Shown in pieces: positions 13,526 through 22,598 of a stretch of DNA of 64,000 nucleotides. The position numbers and the translations under genes are program-made. The notes beneath the pieces are model-generated. The model saw only the letters and a program-made list of their open reading frames with translations, did no database searches and was not told the DNA's origin. The DNA lies in the NCBI RefSeq assembly GCF_020687765.1, contig NZ_JAJEWJ010000001.1, positions 186,001 through 250,000 on the forward strand, given 5' to 3'. The DNA is from Sphingobacterium sp. FBM7-1 (lineage in GTDB: Bacteria > Bacteroidota > Bacteroidia > Sphingobacteriales > Sphingobacteriaceae). The stretch's first letter is position 1, and the number at the start of each line of letters is the position of its first letter.

Positions 13526-14055
13526 AAGGAAGAATTTCGACTATAAAACTAAAGATTGCAGTTTTCGCAATCGTGGCAATCATTGCTATGTGTATCGGAT
13601 GCAAAAGCAAACAAGCCATTACAATTCCCTCAACCAAAACGGTTGAAGTAGAAAAGCTGGTCACAAAAACAGTCCGTGATACGGTCATCGAGGTTGAAGC
13701 GGATAGCTCTTATTACAGGGCATGGATTGAATGTGTGAACAATAAACCTGTACTGAAGAATCCTATTTCAAGTGCTGGGAAAAATCAGTTGCAAGCTCCT
13801 AAAGTCAAATTGGACGATTTAGGACAATTGATGGTTGACTGTCAAACTGAGAATCTTGAATTACATGCTCGAATAGAAGAGCTGGTGACCGAAATGAACA
13901 CTAAGGAAACTCAGTATGTAAATGTTCCAGTCGAGCGAGAATTAACCTTCTTTCAAAAAGTATTTATCAATCTAGGCAAAATATTCGGAGTGATCCTTTT
14001 GGGATTTGTCGGATATGGTGCTTTCAAACTGTATAAAAAGATTTATGGCAGATAA
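13522..14055 (+). CDS. unimolecular spanin-like lipoprotein
   Basis: This 177-residue protein has an N-terminal signal with a lipobox-like ending (IAMCIGC, Cys27) and a C-terminal membrane helix (about residues 148-168, KIFGVILLGFVGYGAF) followed by a basic tail. The middle is polar and helical (DTVIEVEADSSYYRAW, ELHARIEELVTEMNTKE). A lipid anchor at one end and an inner-membrane helix at the other is the defining layout of unimolecular spanins such as T1 gp11, which fuse the two membranes at the end of lysis. Cysteine at -3 in the lipobox is unusual, so the lipidation site is not certain. It is coupled to the gene before it (ATGA). Confidence 0.6.
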   Translation: MKGRISTIKLKIAVFAIVAIIAMCIGCKSKQAITIPSTKTVEVEKLVTKTVRDTVIEVEADSSYYRAWIECVNNKPVLKNPISSAGKNQLQAPKVKLDDLGQLMVDCQTENLELHARIEELVTEMNTKETQYVNVPVERELTFFQKVFINLGKIFGVILLGFVGYGAFKLYKKIYGR

Positions 14056-14488
14056 TAAGAAAAAATTTGAGCAAGAAGCCAAGGCGTTTTTTGCCAATCA
14101 AAAGAACAGTAATAAAAACACCTGTTACATCACTTCTGATGGCAATGTTTTCAGTGCAGATCATTATGCACAGGACTGGAAGAAAAAACTAAAGGATAGA
14201 ACTGTTGAAGTTTATCATCGTCACAATCCTGTTAGCAAGATCATTGAAAAGATCAAAGAAACCCTTTCAGGAAGTGAAGGTTCAACAGGTTCGGAAAATG
14301 GATCTTCTCAAACCGATCGTGATGCTTTGGTAAAGGAATACATTGAGCTTTTTGATACCAAGCCACACCACAAATGGTCTGATGAAAAAGTCAAGGCTTT
14401 AATTGATGAAAAGAAAGCTGAATCAAATGATCCTGAAGGTTCGGACGATGTTGAAGGCACTGAAGAAACTACTTTGCCAAACGAGTAA
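14045..14488 (+). CDS. phage protein with C-terminal HeH/SAP-like motif
   Basis: This 147-residue protein is translated from ATG 14045, which overlaps the end of the spanin-like gene by 11 bases; an upstream in-frame ATG (14006) would lie inside that gene. The first 80 residues are basic and contain DGNVFSADHYAQDWKK. A Ser/Gly-rich linker follows, and residues about 110-130 form a helix-extended loop-helix motif (ALVKEYIELFDTKPHHKWSD...LIDEKKA), a type seen in HeH/LEM and SAP-like DNA-binding modules of phage proteins. The end is acidic. It is positioned between lysis genes and tail tube. The copy 2 leader repeat starts at its stop codon. Confidence 0.55.
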   Translation: MADNKKKFEQEAKAFFANQKNSNKNTCYITSDGNVFSADHYAQDWKKKLKDRTVEVYHRHNPVSKIIEKIKETLSGSEGSTGSENGSSQTDRDALVKEYIELFDTKPHHKWSDEKVKALIDEKKAESNDPEGSDDVEGTEETTLPNE

Positions 14489-14528
14489 TTAACAAACTTT
14501 TAAAACCCTTTTAAAACTATTTAAAATC
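14485..14528 (+). repeat. 44-nt leader repeat, copy 2 (before tail tube gene)
   Basis: This copy matches 11614-11657 at 43 of 44 positions and ends directly at ATG 14529. The first bases overlap the last codons of the preceding gene (GAGTAA). Two copies at the two abundant structural genes argue for a functional role. Confidence 0.8.
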
Positions 14529-15038
14529 ATGTTTAGAGACGAAGTAAGCTATGATATGGAGATTGACGGCTTTAAGATTGCCGACATTCCAGCAGATGGT
14601 GGTTTAGCGACTGCCTTCACATCCCCAGGGAAAGTTCATGAAGATACAATTGAAATCACTCAGGCTGATCCGACCGAAAATGCATTTTATGCACAAGGTG
14701 AATCCACTCCACTAGAAACCTCATTAAAAGCTGGTCTTAGAACTGGTGTAGCAAACCTTATCAAAGTCACTGCTGAGGTTGGAGCTGATCTATTGGGAGG
14801 AGCTGTAGTTGCTGGTCAGTACCATGCTCCTTCAGGCACGCCAAACATCGAAAAGGCTATTCAGATCATTGATGGCAAAGGTATGCCTTATACATATCCT
14901 CGTTGTCGTATCAATGCTAAGGTTATCGGTCGTTTCCGTGTTGGTGAGCCTAATCACATTGAATTGCGCTGGACGGTATTGCAACCTAAAAAGGCTGGGA
15001 TTGCTCCTGAGATCATCGGTGTATTAGATGCTGGATAA
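14529..15038 (+). CDS. phage tail tube protein
   Basis: This 169-residue protein has the size and strand-rich composition of tail tube proteins: SYDMEIDGFKIADIP at the start, ITQADPTENAFYAQGESTPL in the first half, and a closing RCRINAKVIGRF.VGEPNHIELRWTVLQP sequence with the usual ordered strands. It precedes a tail-assembly chaperone and tape measure, as in siphoviruses. No tail sheath gene lies beside it, so the tail is probably non-contractile. It carries the same 44-nt leader as the capsid gene, consistent with high expression. Confidence 0.75.
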   Translation: MFRDEVSYDMEIDGFKIADIPADGGLATAFTSPGKVHEDTIEITQADPTENAFYAQGESTPLETSLKAGLRTGVANLIKVTAEVGADLLGGAVVAGQYHAPSGTPNIEKAIQIIDGKGMPYTYPRCRINAKVIGRFRVGEPNHIELRWTVLQPKKAGIAPEIIGVLDAG

Positions 15039-15040
15039 GT

Positions 15041-15523
15041 ATGGAGGCAGCTACTGAAATACAGGCAGCACAGACCATATTAGAAGAAGGGGTCAGGTTA
15101 GATATCCCTGCCCCCTTTTTTTTAAGGCTGTTCCGAATCAAAACGATTCCGCTTGTTCTACACGATCCAACTGCATCTGTCTGTTTGCGTATAACAAAAC
15201 TTCGTTTGCAGATGGGGGTAACTGATGTTGACTTTGAGCAGATGAGTGTTGAAGATGGTCTAAAGTATAGGGTAAATCATGGGTTTACGGTCGGTCGCAT
15301 TCTCGCTATTGGCATTTTACGAGGTCGGAAAAGAAATTGGCTGGCTGGAAAATGGCTGGCAAAGCAATTATTAAAACATTATCCTTTTTCCGTTCTCTTG
15401 AACATCATGCATATCATCACGCTTGGAGGGCTAGAGGATTTTATGAATACTATCGGATTGTTAGAGGGGATGAGACTGACGAAACCAAACGATCCGAGCC
15501 AAAGAAAAAGTCAGAGGAGTTAA
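15041..15523 (+). CDS. tail assembly chaperone (gpG-type)
   Basis: This 160-residue protein lies between tail tube and tape measure, which is the conserved site of tail-assembly chaperones that coat the tape measure before tube polymerisation. The first half has helical TEIQAAQTILEEGVRLDIPA; a basic stretch RGRKRNWLAGKWLAKQLLKHY lies in the middle. An in-frame ending (SQRKSQRS) is reached at 15523, while the -1 frame stays open from 15268 to 15726, as expected for a G/GT pair made by ribosomal frameshifting. Start at 15041 follows the tail tube stop by two bases. Confidence 0.65.
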   Translation: MEAATEIQAAQTILEEGVRLDIPAPFFLRLFRIKTIPLVLHDPTASVCLRITKLRLQMGVTDVDFEQMSVEDGLKYRVNHGFTVGRILAIGILRGRKRNWLAGKWLAKQLLKHYPFSVLLNIMHIITLGGLEDFMNTIGLLEGMRLTKPNDPSQRKSQRS

Positions 15524-15726
15524 AGACCGTTGGTCTACATAGCCTTTGGGGAACAATTATAACAGCACAAAAAGAAACTGGATGCAGTTGGGATGAAATA
15601 CTTTATAAAAGAAGCTGGATCAATATCAGAATGATGCTGGCTGATGCTCCAAGAGTACAGCGTTCCAGCGGTAAAAAGAAACAAAAATTAAAGGGCTTCG
15701 ATGAGCTACCAAATACTAAACAATGA
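15337..15726 (+). CDS. tail chaperone extension, probable -1 frameshift product (GT-type)
   Basis: This reading frame is in the -1 phase relative to the chaperone and overlaps it by over 180 bases. Its later part (residues about 60-129: LHSLWGTIITAQKETGCSWDEILYKRSWINIRMMLADA) has the Trp-rich, helical look of chaperone extensions that bind the tape measure. It ends with ATGA overlap of the tape measure start (15723). ATG 15337 may not be used at all; the natural product would be the chaperone's first ~156 residues joined to this frame near 15505, about 228 residues. The alternative is an independent gene, which is possible as the frame has an ATG. Confidence 0.55.
   Translation: MAGWKMAGKAIIKTLSFFRSLEHHAYHHAWRARGFYEYYRIVRGDETDETKRSEPKKKSEELKTVGLHSLWGTIITAQKETGCSWDEILYKRSWINIRMMLADAPRVQRSSGKKKQKLKGFDELPNTKQ
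15505..15511 (+). other. candidate -1 frameshift site
   Basis: A AAA AGT lies in the chaperone frame just before its stop at 15521. The Lys codon can re-pair after a -1 slip; the next codon (AGT) would not re-pair perfectly. It resembles, but does not equal, the classic A AAA AAG heptamer. The end-of-gene place is as in lambda gpG. Confidence 0.35.
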
Positions 15727-18700
15727 GTGACGGACAATTAGATATAGAATTTAGATTTAATACGCCTGAAGCTAAGCGTGAAACGGATGATATCCGCAAG
15801 GGTGTCAAATCTGTCAACGATGAGGCTAAGGGCGGTAATGCTCCGCTGAAAGAACGTGAAGGTATTTTGGAGCGTTTGCGGAGACGTATGGCTGAACTGA
15901 AGAATGAAGCTGAAAAGGCTAATTCCGTTATGTCGGTTGCTTCCATAAACAAAGAGCTTCAGCGTTATGAGCAGGAGCTTGTGCGTGTCGGTCGGGCTGG
16001 TCGGGCTGGTTTTGATTCTCATGGGAATGCGATGCTTTCTAATGAGGGCATTTTACAGCGTTTGTACCGTGCAGCCCAGCTTTACGAAAAGGGAATGTTG
16101 GAAGCGACTAATCCAGCTAATTTGGAAAAGTACAGCCAAAAGCTTGGTTTGATCAATTCCGAAATATCAAAGCTTACAAAAGGGCAAAACATCGGTGGTT
16201 CTTGGAACGGTCTGCAAAATTCCGTCAATCAGTTAACTAGGGAATTGCCAGCCATGACATACGGCTTTCAGACGTTTGCGATGGCAATATCAAACAACCT
16301 TCCAATTTTCGCTGATGAAATCATTAGGGTAAAAAAGGAGAACGAAGCTCTTATAGCATCGGGTAAAAAAGGTAAATCGGTCTGGAAGGAATTGGGATCA
16401 GCTTTACTTAGCTGGCAAACGGCTATGATGGTCGGTATTGTCCTGATGACAACCTATGGAAAGGAAATCGGTCAATGGATCAAAGGTCTATTTAATGCTA
16501 AGAAAGAAATCAATGCTTTGGAGGAAGCGAATAAAGCCCTTCATAATTCTTTAGCTGGTACGGAATACACTACAGCTGTACAAAACGTGAAAAGGCTTGA
16601 AATAGCAGTCGATTTGGCTAAAAAAGGTTTTGTGTCCAAAAAGGCTGTTGTACAGGAGTACAATAAAACCATTGGGAAAACTACAGGTGAAGTTAAAACC
16701 CTCCACGATGTTGAAAGCTTCCTAATCGACAATGCACAAAACTATGTCAAAATGACGATGTACAAAGCAGCTGCTAACATCGCATTACAGGAGGCAGCTA
16801 AAGGAGCTTATGAAGCTGAGCAAGCTAGAATAAAAACCGCTGAAGAATCTTTGACTGGCTGGCAAAAATTTGTTGATGGTCTGAACAGAATGCCTGGACT
16901 TGGTGGTCCCGGAATGAGGTACGATGTTGATCAAGTTGATGCGCAAGCTAAAAAGGATATGGAGCGAATGGGGAATGCAACCCGTGATGCTGCAATCGCT
17001 GAAGCTAAGAAAACTGAGGATGCACAAACCAAAATTGCTGACAACTTTCTTAAAAAAGCATCTGAGATAGCTGGTAAGATGGGTATATCTGTTTTCGGTG
17101 ATGATCCTAAAAAAGTTAATACAACCGCCATAGAAAACGCCTACAAGCGTATTGTCAATATCAGAAAGGAAGCCCTTGAAAAAATTCAGGAAATTGATGC
17201 TGAATACAGGGTTAAGTCATTTGAAAATGATCAACAGGAGATTGAGGCATTAAAGCAAAAGTTTGCTGATCTCAGACGTGTGCTTCAGGACGAAAATAAA
17301 AAGATTGCTGAGTACAATGCCAAAAACAAAAAATCTCCGATTGATTTAATTGACGTTTCTGCTGTTGATCCTATTGAGCAAAGGGCAATGAGTGACCTGA
17401 GGTATAGGCATGAAACGAATAAGCTTTCAGAATCATTGAATGAGCGTAAAAAGCTGGTTCAGGAATATGAGGAATTTAAAACTTCATCGAGTGAAAAGGA
17501 AGCTGATAAGCGTTTTGCTTCTGAACTATCCAAGATAAAAAACTATTACCGTGATGTAACTGGTGAAATAAATGCGCTTCAGGGTAAACAGTACACGGTT
17601 GGATTGACAGGAGCTGAGACGGAACGGTTAAATAAGCTTTTAGAGCTTTTAAAGGAATACAACCAAAGTAAGCAAGCTTTGGAGGATAAAGCCTTTTTAG
17701 AATCGTTTAATCTTACCAAAACATACGGTGATAAACTTGCAGACATCAATGAAAAATACCAAAGGCTGTACAAAGCACAAGGTGAGCAAATGTCTGAAGA
17801 AAAGAAAGAACTTCTAAAACAGGCTAGACAGGATGAAATTGACCAGTTGAACGAAACTGAAGCTAGGAAAAACCGAATCCTGATCCAAGCAGCTAAACAG
17901 CAATTAGTCATCACAACTGCTGGTATTCGTGCGCAAATCAAAGTTATAAAAGACTTGTTAGCTCGTGAAGATTTAACACCACAATTCCGCAATGAACTTG
18001 AATCAGCATTAACAAATGCTCAATCAACTGCCAAACTTGGTGCTAGAGCTGCAACGCTCGCAAATCTTCAAAAGCAATACAGAAAGCTGGCTGATGAGTT
18101 GGTACGTTTAAAAAAGGTTGGAGCGAGTGCAGAGGAAATTAAAGCGGTCAATGATAAGCTTCAGGAAACTCAGGAGGAAATTGACCAAATCAATCAAGAT
18201 GGTTTGAGCAATATGCTTCAGCTTCTTCAGAGGATAGCGTTTTCAGTTAGCCAACTTGGTGAAAGTCTTTCAAATTTAGGTGATGCGTTTGGAAACAGCC
18301 TAATTAGCAATGCTGGTCAATTTCTTTCAGGCTTGGCTAATGGTATTGATAATTTATCAGTTGCTTTTGACAAGAATGCAACCAGTTCCGAAAAATATGC
18401 AGCTGCTATAAGTTCAGCTGTAGACCTGATCAGTATGGTGGCAAATGCAGCTGCTGAAAGAAAACAAGCTGAAGAAGAATATTACAGGGCAATTATTGAT
18501 TTACAACGTGAATACAATCTAAGCCTGAATGATCAAATCCGTTTGCAATCCCAATTAGGTGAAAGCATCTATCTGAAGGATTATGTAGGCAGGATGAAGG
18601 ATGGCATGTTAGCTGCTGAAGATGCGATCAAAAATTATCAAAAAGCAGTCATTGAGCTATCCCAAAAAGGGAAAATAAGCAAAGGTTTAGAAAATGCCGT

Positions 18701-19697
18701 TGATTGGAAAAATATTGGTTCGGGAGCGGTAAGCGGTGCTGTTATTGGTGCTACTATTGGTTCAGTTTTACCAGTCATTGGTACGCTGATCGGGGGTGCT
18801 GTTGGTGCTGTTGTAGGTTTCTTTACTGGTTTATTTGGGGGAAAAAAGAAAAAGCCTAAGTATGAGGATTTATACACCAATCTTCCAAAAGAGGTTGCGG
18901 ATGTGCTGACATCGTCAGAGCCACAAGATTTAAGAGATGTAAAAGCTTTGCTTACGTCTTTGAACAATGATAAGGCGGTCGATGCGAACACCAAGCAAAT
19001 GATTGAGGGTGTTCTTGAATGGATTGAAAAGATTGAGGAAGCTAGAGCGCAAATAAAAGAGGTAGTTCAGGAGCTTACAGGATCATTAGGCTCTGATATG
19101 CGGAACAACCTTGTCGAATATTTTAAGCAAGGTGAATCGGCTGCTTTAGCAATGGGTAAAACCGTTAACAAGGTTTTGGAAGATATGATGTCACAGCTCT
19201 TATTCTCCAAAGCATTTGACGAAATCTTTAAACAATTTGAAGATCAATTGACAGACACTTTACTATTTGGCGAGGAAGGTGATGTAATTGATGTTTTTGC
19301 TCAGTTTCTGAAGGATGCTGGTTCAGCTGGTGAGAATTATTACAAGTGGATGGAAGCAGCTAAGGAAGCAGCTAAACAGCAAGGTTTGGACATCTTCAAT
19401 ACAACCAGTTCTTCTAACTCTTTAGCGACTTCAGGTATTGAACGTATCTCAGAGCAAACAGGTACGGAACTCATGGGGATCAACCGTGCTGACTATGATC
19501 TGAACAAACAAAAGTATCAGCTAATCCAAAAATCCTTAGACTTCATTCAAAGCACCTACAGAACACTTGTGCAAAGTTTAAAAGTTCAGGAAGAAATTAG
19601 AGATAATACGGCAAATACCGTGACTGAGTTAAAGAATGCAGTTACAGAGCTGAAGGCAATTAATACCAATACGAAAGGGGGCAAATATGGCGGTTAG
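15723..19697 (+). CDS. tail tape measure protein
   Basis: This 1324-residue protein is the longest gene in the prophage region. It has long helical and coiled-coil stretches (residues about 480-860), membrane-like hydrophobic parts near residues 228-250 (AMMVGIVLMTTYG) and 995-1040 (IGATIGSVLPVIGTLIGGAV, then VGFFTGLFGG), and a Gln/Lys/Asn-rich end. All are usual for tape measure proteins, which set tail length and help DNA cross the inner membrane. Around 1324 residues at about 0.15 nm each predict a tail near 200 nm, using the family rule. Its start overlaps the chaperone extension by ATGA and its end overlaps the Dit-like gene by 11 bases. Confidence 0.85.
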   Translation: MSDGQLDIEFRFNTPEAKRETDDIRKGVKSVNDEAKGGNAPLKEREGILERLRRRMAELKNEAEKANSVMSVASINKELQRYEQELVRVGRAGRAGFDSHGNAMLSNEGILQRLYRAAQLYEKGMLEATNPANLEKYSQKLGLINSEISKLTKGQNIGGSWNGLQNSVNQLTRELPAMTYGFQTFAMAISNNLPIFADEIIRVKKENEALIASGKKGKSVWKELGSALLSWQTAMMVGIVLMTTYGKEIGQWIKGLFNAKKEINALEEANKALHNSLAGTEYTTAVQNVKRLEIAVDLAKKGFVSKKAVVQEYNKTIGKTTGEVKTLHDVESFLIDNAQNYVKMTMYKAAANIALQEAAKGAYEAEQARIKTAEESLTGWQKFVDGLNRMPGLGGPGMRYDVDQVDAQAKKDMERMGNATRDAAIAEAKKTEDAQTKIADNFLKKASEIAGKMGISVFGDDPKKVNTTAIENAYKRIVNIRKEALEKIQEIDAEYRVKSFENDQQEIEALKQKFADLRRVLQDENKKIAEYNAKNKKSPIDLIDVSAVDPIEQRAMSDLRYRHETNKLSESLNERKKLVQEYEEFKTSSSEKEADKRFASELSKIKNYYRDVTGEINALQGKQYTVGLTGAETERLNKLLELLKEYNQSKQALEDKAFLESFNLTKTYGDKLADINEKYQRLYKAQGEQMSEEKKELLKQARQDEIDQLNETEARKNRILIQAAKQQLVITTAGIRAQIKVIKDLLAREDLTPQFRNELESALTNAQSTAKLGARAATLANLQKQYRKLADELVRLKKVGASAEEIKAVNDKLQETQEEIDQINQDGLSNMLQLLQRIAFSVSQLGESLSNLGDAFGNSLISNAGQFLSGLANGIDNLSVAFDKNATSSEKYAAAISSAVDLISMVANAAAERKQAEEEYYRAIIDLQREYNLSLNDQIRLQSQLGESIYLKDYVGRMKDGMLAAEDAIKNYQKAVIELSQKGKISKGLENAVDWKNIGSGAVSGAVIGATIGSVLPVIGTLIGGAVGAVVGFFTGLFGGKKKKPKYEDLYTNLPKEVADVLTSSEPQDLRDVKALLTSLNNDKAVDANTKQMIEGVLEWIEKIEEARAQIKEVVQELTGSLGSDMRNNLVEYFKQGESAALAMGKTVNKVLEDMMSQLLFSKAFDEIFKQFEDQLTDTLLFGEEGDVIDVFAQFLKDAGSAGENYYKWMEAAKEAAKQQGLDIFNTTSSSNSLATSGIERISEQTGTELMGINRADYDLNKQKYQLIQKSLDFIQSTYRTLVQSLKVQEEIRDNTANTVTELKNAVTELKAINTNTKGGKYGG

Positions 19698-20193
19698 TGT
19701 CCTGATAAATGGATTTGATCTAAGGGATGCCTTTGGGGTTTATCTTGAAGATGGTGGGTTGCAAGTTTTTGAAATCCCACCAATTCCTAAAGAACCTTTT
19801 TTCAATGAATGGTCTGATCAGAATGGGCGTGACTATGATACGGAATCACCTGTAGTTTATCAAACCCAAACTTTTGAAGTTCCGTTTCTGATTACGGCTT
19901 CTAATATGGTTGATTACCGAAAGCAGAAAAAGGACTTTTTGTCTCTGATAGACTTTAACGGTGAATTTGACCTGCAAGTAATTGATTGGGGTGAAGCGTT
20001 CCGATTGAGGTACAAAGGAGTAGCATCTTGGAGCTTTATCAATGTCGATCTAGGTTCATCTACTTCAGCTCGTTTTGTGTTACGCTTGGAATGCAATCAC
20101 AACAAAGGGTACATATTCAAATACCTTGTGGACAATTCAGGAAGATACATTGTGATCAATAATAAAAAAATGATGGTTAAAACAAGTTACTAA
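19687..20193 (+). CDS. distal tail (Dit)-like protein
   Basis: This 168-residue protein follows the tape measure, as Dit proteins do. It has VSVLINGFDLRDAFGVYLEDGG at the start (a strand and loop pattern), VVYQTQTFEVPFLITASNMVDYRKQKKDFLSLID in the middle, and strand-rich RYKGVASWSFINVDLGSSTSARFVLRLEC towards the end. This fits the N-terminal beta-sandwich of Dit, which builds the hub at the tail tip; it lacks the larger galectin-like domain. Position supports the call. The overlap with tape measure suggests coupled translation. Confidence 0.6.
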   Translation: MAVSVLINGFDLRDAFGVYLEDGGLQVFEIPPIPKEPFFNEWSDQNGRDYDTESPVVYQTQTFEVPFLITASNMVDYRKQKKDFLSLIDFNGEFDLQVIDWGEAFRLRYKGVASWSFINVDLGSSTSARFVLRLECNHNKGYIFKYLVDNSGRYIVINNKKMMVKTSY

Positions 20194-20200
20194 AAGACTT

Positions 20201-22588
20201 ATGGAAGATAATATAGTACATTTTGATAAAGACACGCCTAAAATTGCTCAGGCGAACAAAGTAAAGTCATTACTTGCTGTCAATGGCGATGATGATACAA
20301 TCGGATCAGTTGAATTTGATCTGTTGGTTTTAGAGGCTGGAAAGAACGTTGGTGGAGCAGTTAAGTTTACTGGAACGGAATTACCTGAACTTGGAGAAGG
20401 AAACGTTTATCTTGAGGTTTATGGTGGTGTAAATGGTAAAGTATTGACTTATGAAAGTAATAGTATTGAAATATTGCCCAATACCGTTGCAAAGCTATTT
20501 GGGGATGGAATCAATAATACTTGGGAAAAAACCGATGAGGCATATTTACCAGTAGATGCAAATTCAGTAAAAAAGGATGAAATTGGTGTTGAGGGTGGTG
20601 TCGCTGAATATGATACAGTTGCAGGGATTACATCCAAAAGCAAGAACTATGTTGACACAAAAAAACTAGAGGCAGGATACATCGACTCGTTAAATGGTGG
20701 TTATACATCTTCTCTAAATTGGATTCGATATCCTTATTCTACTGTTCCAAACGAGTTGAAAGGAAAGCAAGTAACTATTGGTCCGTTTGGAAGTGTACCT
20801 GCTGGAGGTTTGGCGGTATCCTTTAGGGATAATGATGGAATTTGGATGAATGAAGATTCTGTTGGTGGCAGTGGTTCAGCAACGCCCCAATTTATTACAG
20901 TTATAGTTCCTGCAAACGCTAAAACTTGGGGTTTCACACCTGCTAATGATCCTTCCAATAATGGGATCGGTACACGCCCTAATGATAATGTTTTTTCAAA
21001 TTCTTTTATTGCTAACGAGGGAACTGAAACTATCCCCTACGAGCCATTTGGTGTGTCAGTTAAATCAGAAAAGATAGATCGTCCCGATTCGATAAAATTT
21101 TCTAACGAAATCACTGAGGAAGGTGAAGGCGCAGTACCTTCATCGAAAATTTTCAGAATCAAAGAAAGTATAGATTCGGTCGTAATTCCTGCAAATAACC
21201 TTGTAGATACTTCTGAGGATGTTGTTAGGGGGTACTGGAATTTGTCAGGCAGTCATAATAATTCTTCCAATTGGATTAAGACAGTTCGCAAGAGATTGCC
21301 TCAGTCAATTTTAGATAAATTAGATAATCATGAGCAGGTTTTTTTAGCAGTGAATGGAGGCGGTAGCGTTCCCTCATCAGGTGGGGCTGCCGTCATATTC
21401 TGGAGTGCTTCAGGAGCAATTGAGCAGATTATTGCTGGAAGTGGTAATACTACTTATCCAAGCGTCTATGAAGTTCCGCAAGGTGCAGTTGACTATGCGT
21501 TTTCTGTCGCAAATCAATCTTCTAATGGGGGTATTGGACTACGACCATTAGACAATGATTTTACAAATTCCTTTATGGTAAGTGAGGGAATCGTACAGTT
21601 GCCCTATGAACCCTTTGGATATAAAATTGATCCAGCAAAACTTCCTCAATCGTCGAACTCAAAGTATGATTTAGCTGAAGTTATTGTTCGTAAAACTTCC
21701 GACAATTATTTTCATATATATTATCATATCGGGGGTAATGATAATATGTGGTTTAGGATAAACTTACGTCGTTTTACGAATGAGTCCCGATTTATAGATG
21801 TATGGAGGTTAGATGAAGGCTGGATTGTCATGCGAAATAATGATGTGTTCACAAACATCAGGCAAGTAATATTAACTGGTGTATATGAAAATGCTATATA
21901 TCTTAATGAGCCTTCTTATAACAACGCTTTAGGATCATCTCACGGATGGGAAATGTTATCGGATGATGGCTTTAGCCTATTCATGGATGGTAAACGTATC
22001 GATGTTGACGGAATAGAAAAGGATGTAAAAGGAAGATACCTTACTTTTTGTACGAAAACTGGTTTAAAGAAAGCCGATGGTTCGGGCGATGTAGCTTCTT
22101 CGTTTAAGAAATGGGAGTTTAGAAACGGAGTTTTAAAATTAAAAAACAGTATAGATTGGAAAGAACATTTATATCTGAGAGTTGGTAGTTCTAACGGGGC
22201 TTTTGTGACGATGTGCTCTGTTATGCGTAGTGATATTTTGGGTAACATCACGCATTCGGCAATGAGTAACGAAGATGGAACTATTTATGATGTTTCTCAA
22301 GCAGGTTTTACCACAACAATAAATACCGATTTTCAGAATACAAAACGTAATTCAATAGTGCTATGGGGTGACGAATTTAAAGCTGAAGTATCCATGATAA
22401 AAAAACAAGTCATCCTTGGAGATGGAGGTATATTGCCATATGCTTATTCAAATTCAGGGATGTTCGTTAAAAATACTACAGCTCCAAATTATAACAAAAT
22501 TTACGGCACTATGGGTGGTAATGAGGTAAATCCTGGGGATTTTTGGGATGTAGAGACTGAGTACAAATTTAGTAATATCAATCAGTAG
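20201..22588 (+). CDS. tail fibre/baseplate protein with duplicated module
   Basis: This 795-residue protein lies between Dit-like and tail-tip genes. The first ~150 residues may dock to the baseplate (DTIGSVEFDLLVLEAGKNV, EIGVEGGVAEYDTVAG). Two copies of a roughly 130-residue module follow, residues about 157-285 and 340-472. They share SLNWIR/SSNWIK, a Gly/Ser-rich VPAGG or VPSSGG segment, and a matching end (NGIGTRPNDNVFSNSF versus GGIGLRPLDNDFTNSF, then PYEPFG). The C-terminal part is strand-rich with WRLDEGWIVMRNNDVF and probably binds the host surface. No peptidase or lyase motif is seen. Receptor recognition is inferred from position and architecture. Confidence 0.6.
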   Translation: MEDNIVHFDKDTPKIAQANKVKSLLAVNGDDDTIGSVEFDLLVLEAGKNVGGAVKFTGTELPELGEGNVYLEVYGGVNGKVLTYESNSIEILPNTVAKLFGDGINNTWEKTDEAYLPVDANSVKKDEIGVEGGVAEYDTVAGITSKSKNYVDTKKLEAGYIDSLNGGYTSSLNWIRYPYSTVPNELKGKQVTIGPFGSVPAGGLAVSFRDNDGIWMNEDSVGGSGSATPQFITVIVPANAKTWGFTPANDPSNNGIGTRPNDNVFSNSFIANEGTETIPYEPFGVSVKSEKIDRPDSIKFSNEITEEGEGAVPSSKIFRIKESIDSVVIPANNLVDTSEDVVRGYWNLSGSHNNSSNWIKTVRKRLPQSILDKLDNHEQVFLAVNGGGSVPSSGGAAVIFWSASGAIEQIIAGSGNTTYPSVYEVPQGAVDYAFSVANQSSNGGIGLRPLDNDFTNSFMVSEGIVQLPYEPFGYKIDPAKLPQSSNSKYDLAEVIVRKTSDNYFHIYYHIGGNDNMWFRINLRRFTNESRFIDVWRLDEGWIVMRNNDVFTNIRQVILTGVYENAIYLNEPSYNNALGSSHGWEMLSDDGFSLFMDGKRIDVDGIEKDVKGRYLTFCTKTGLKKADGSGDVASSFKKWEFRNGVLKLKNSIDWKEHLYLRVGSSNGAFVTMCSVMRSDILGNITHSAMSNEDGTIYDVSQAGFTTTINTDFQNTKRNSIVLWGDEFKAEVSMIKKQVILGDGGILPYAYSNSGMFVKNTTAPNYNKIYGTMGGNEVNPGDFWDVETEYKFSNINQ

Positions 22589-22598
22589 CCGATTTTAT

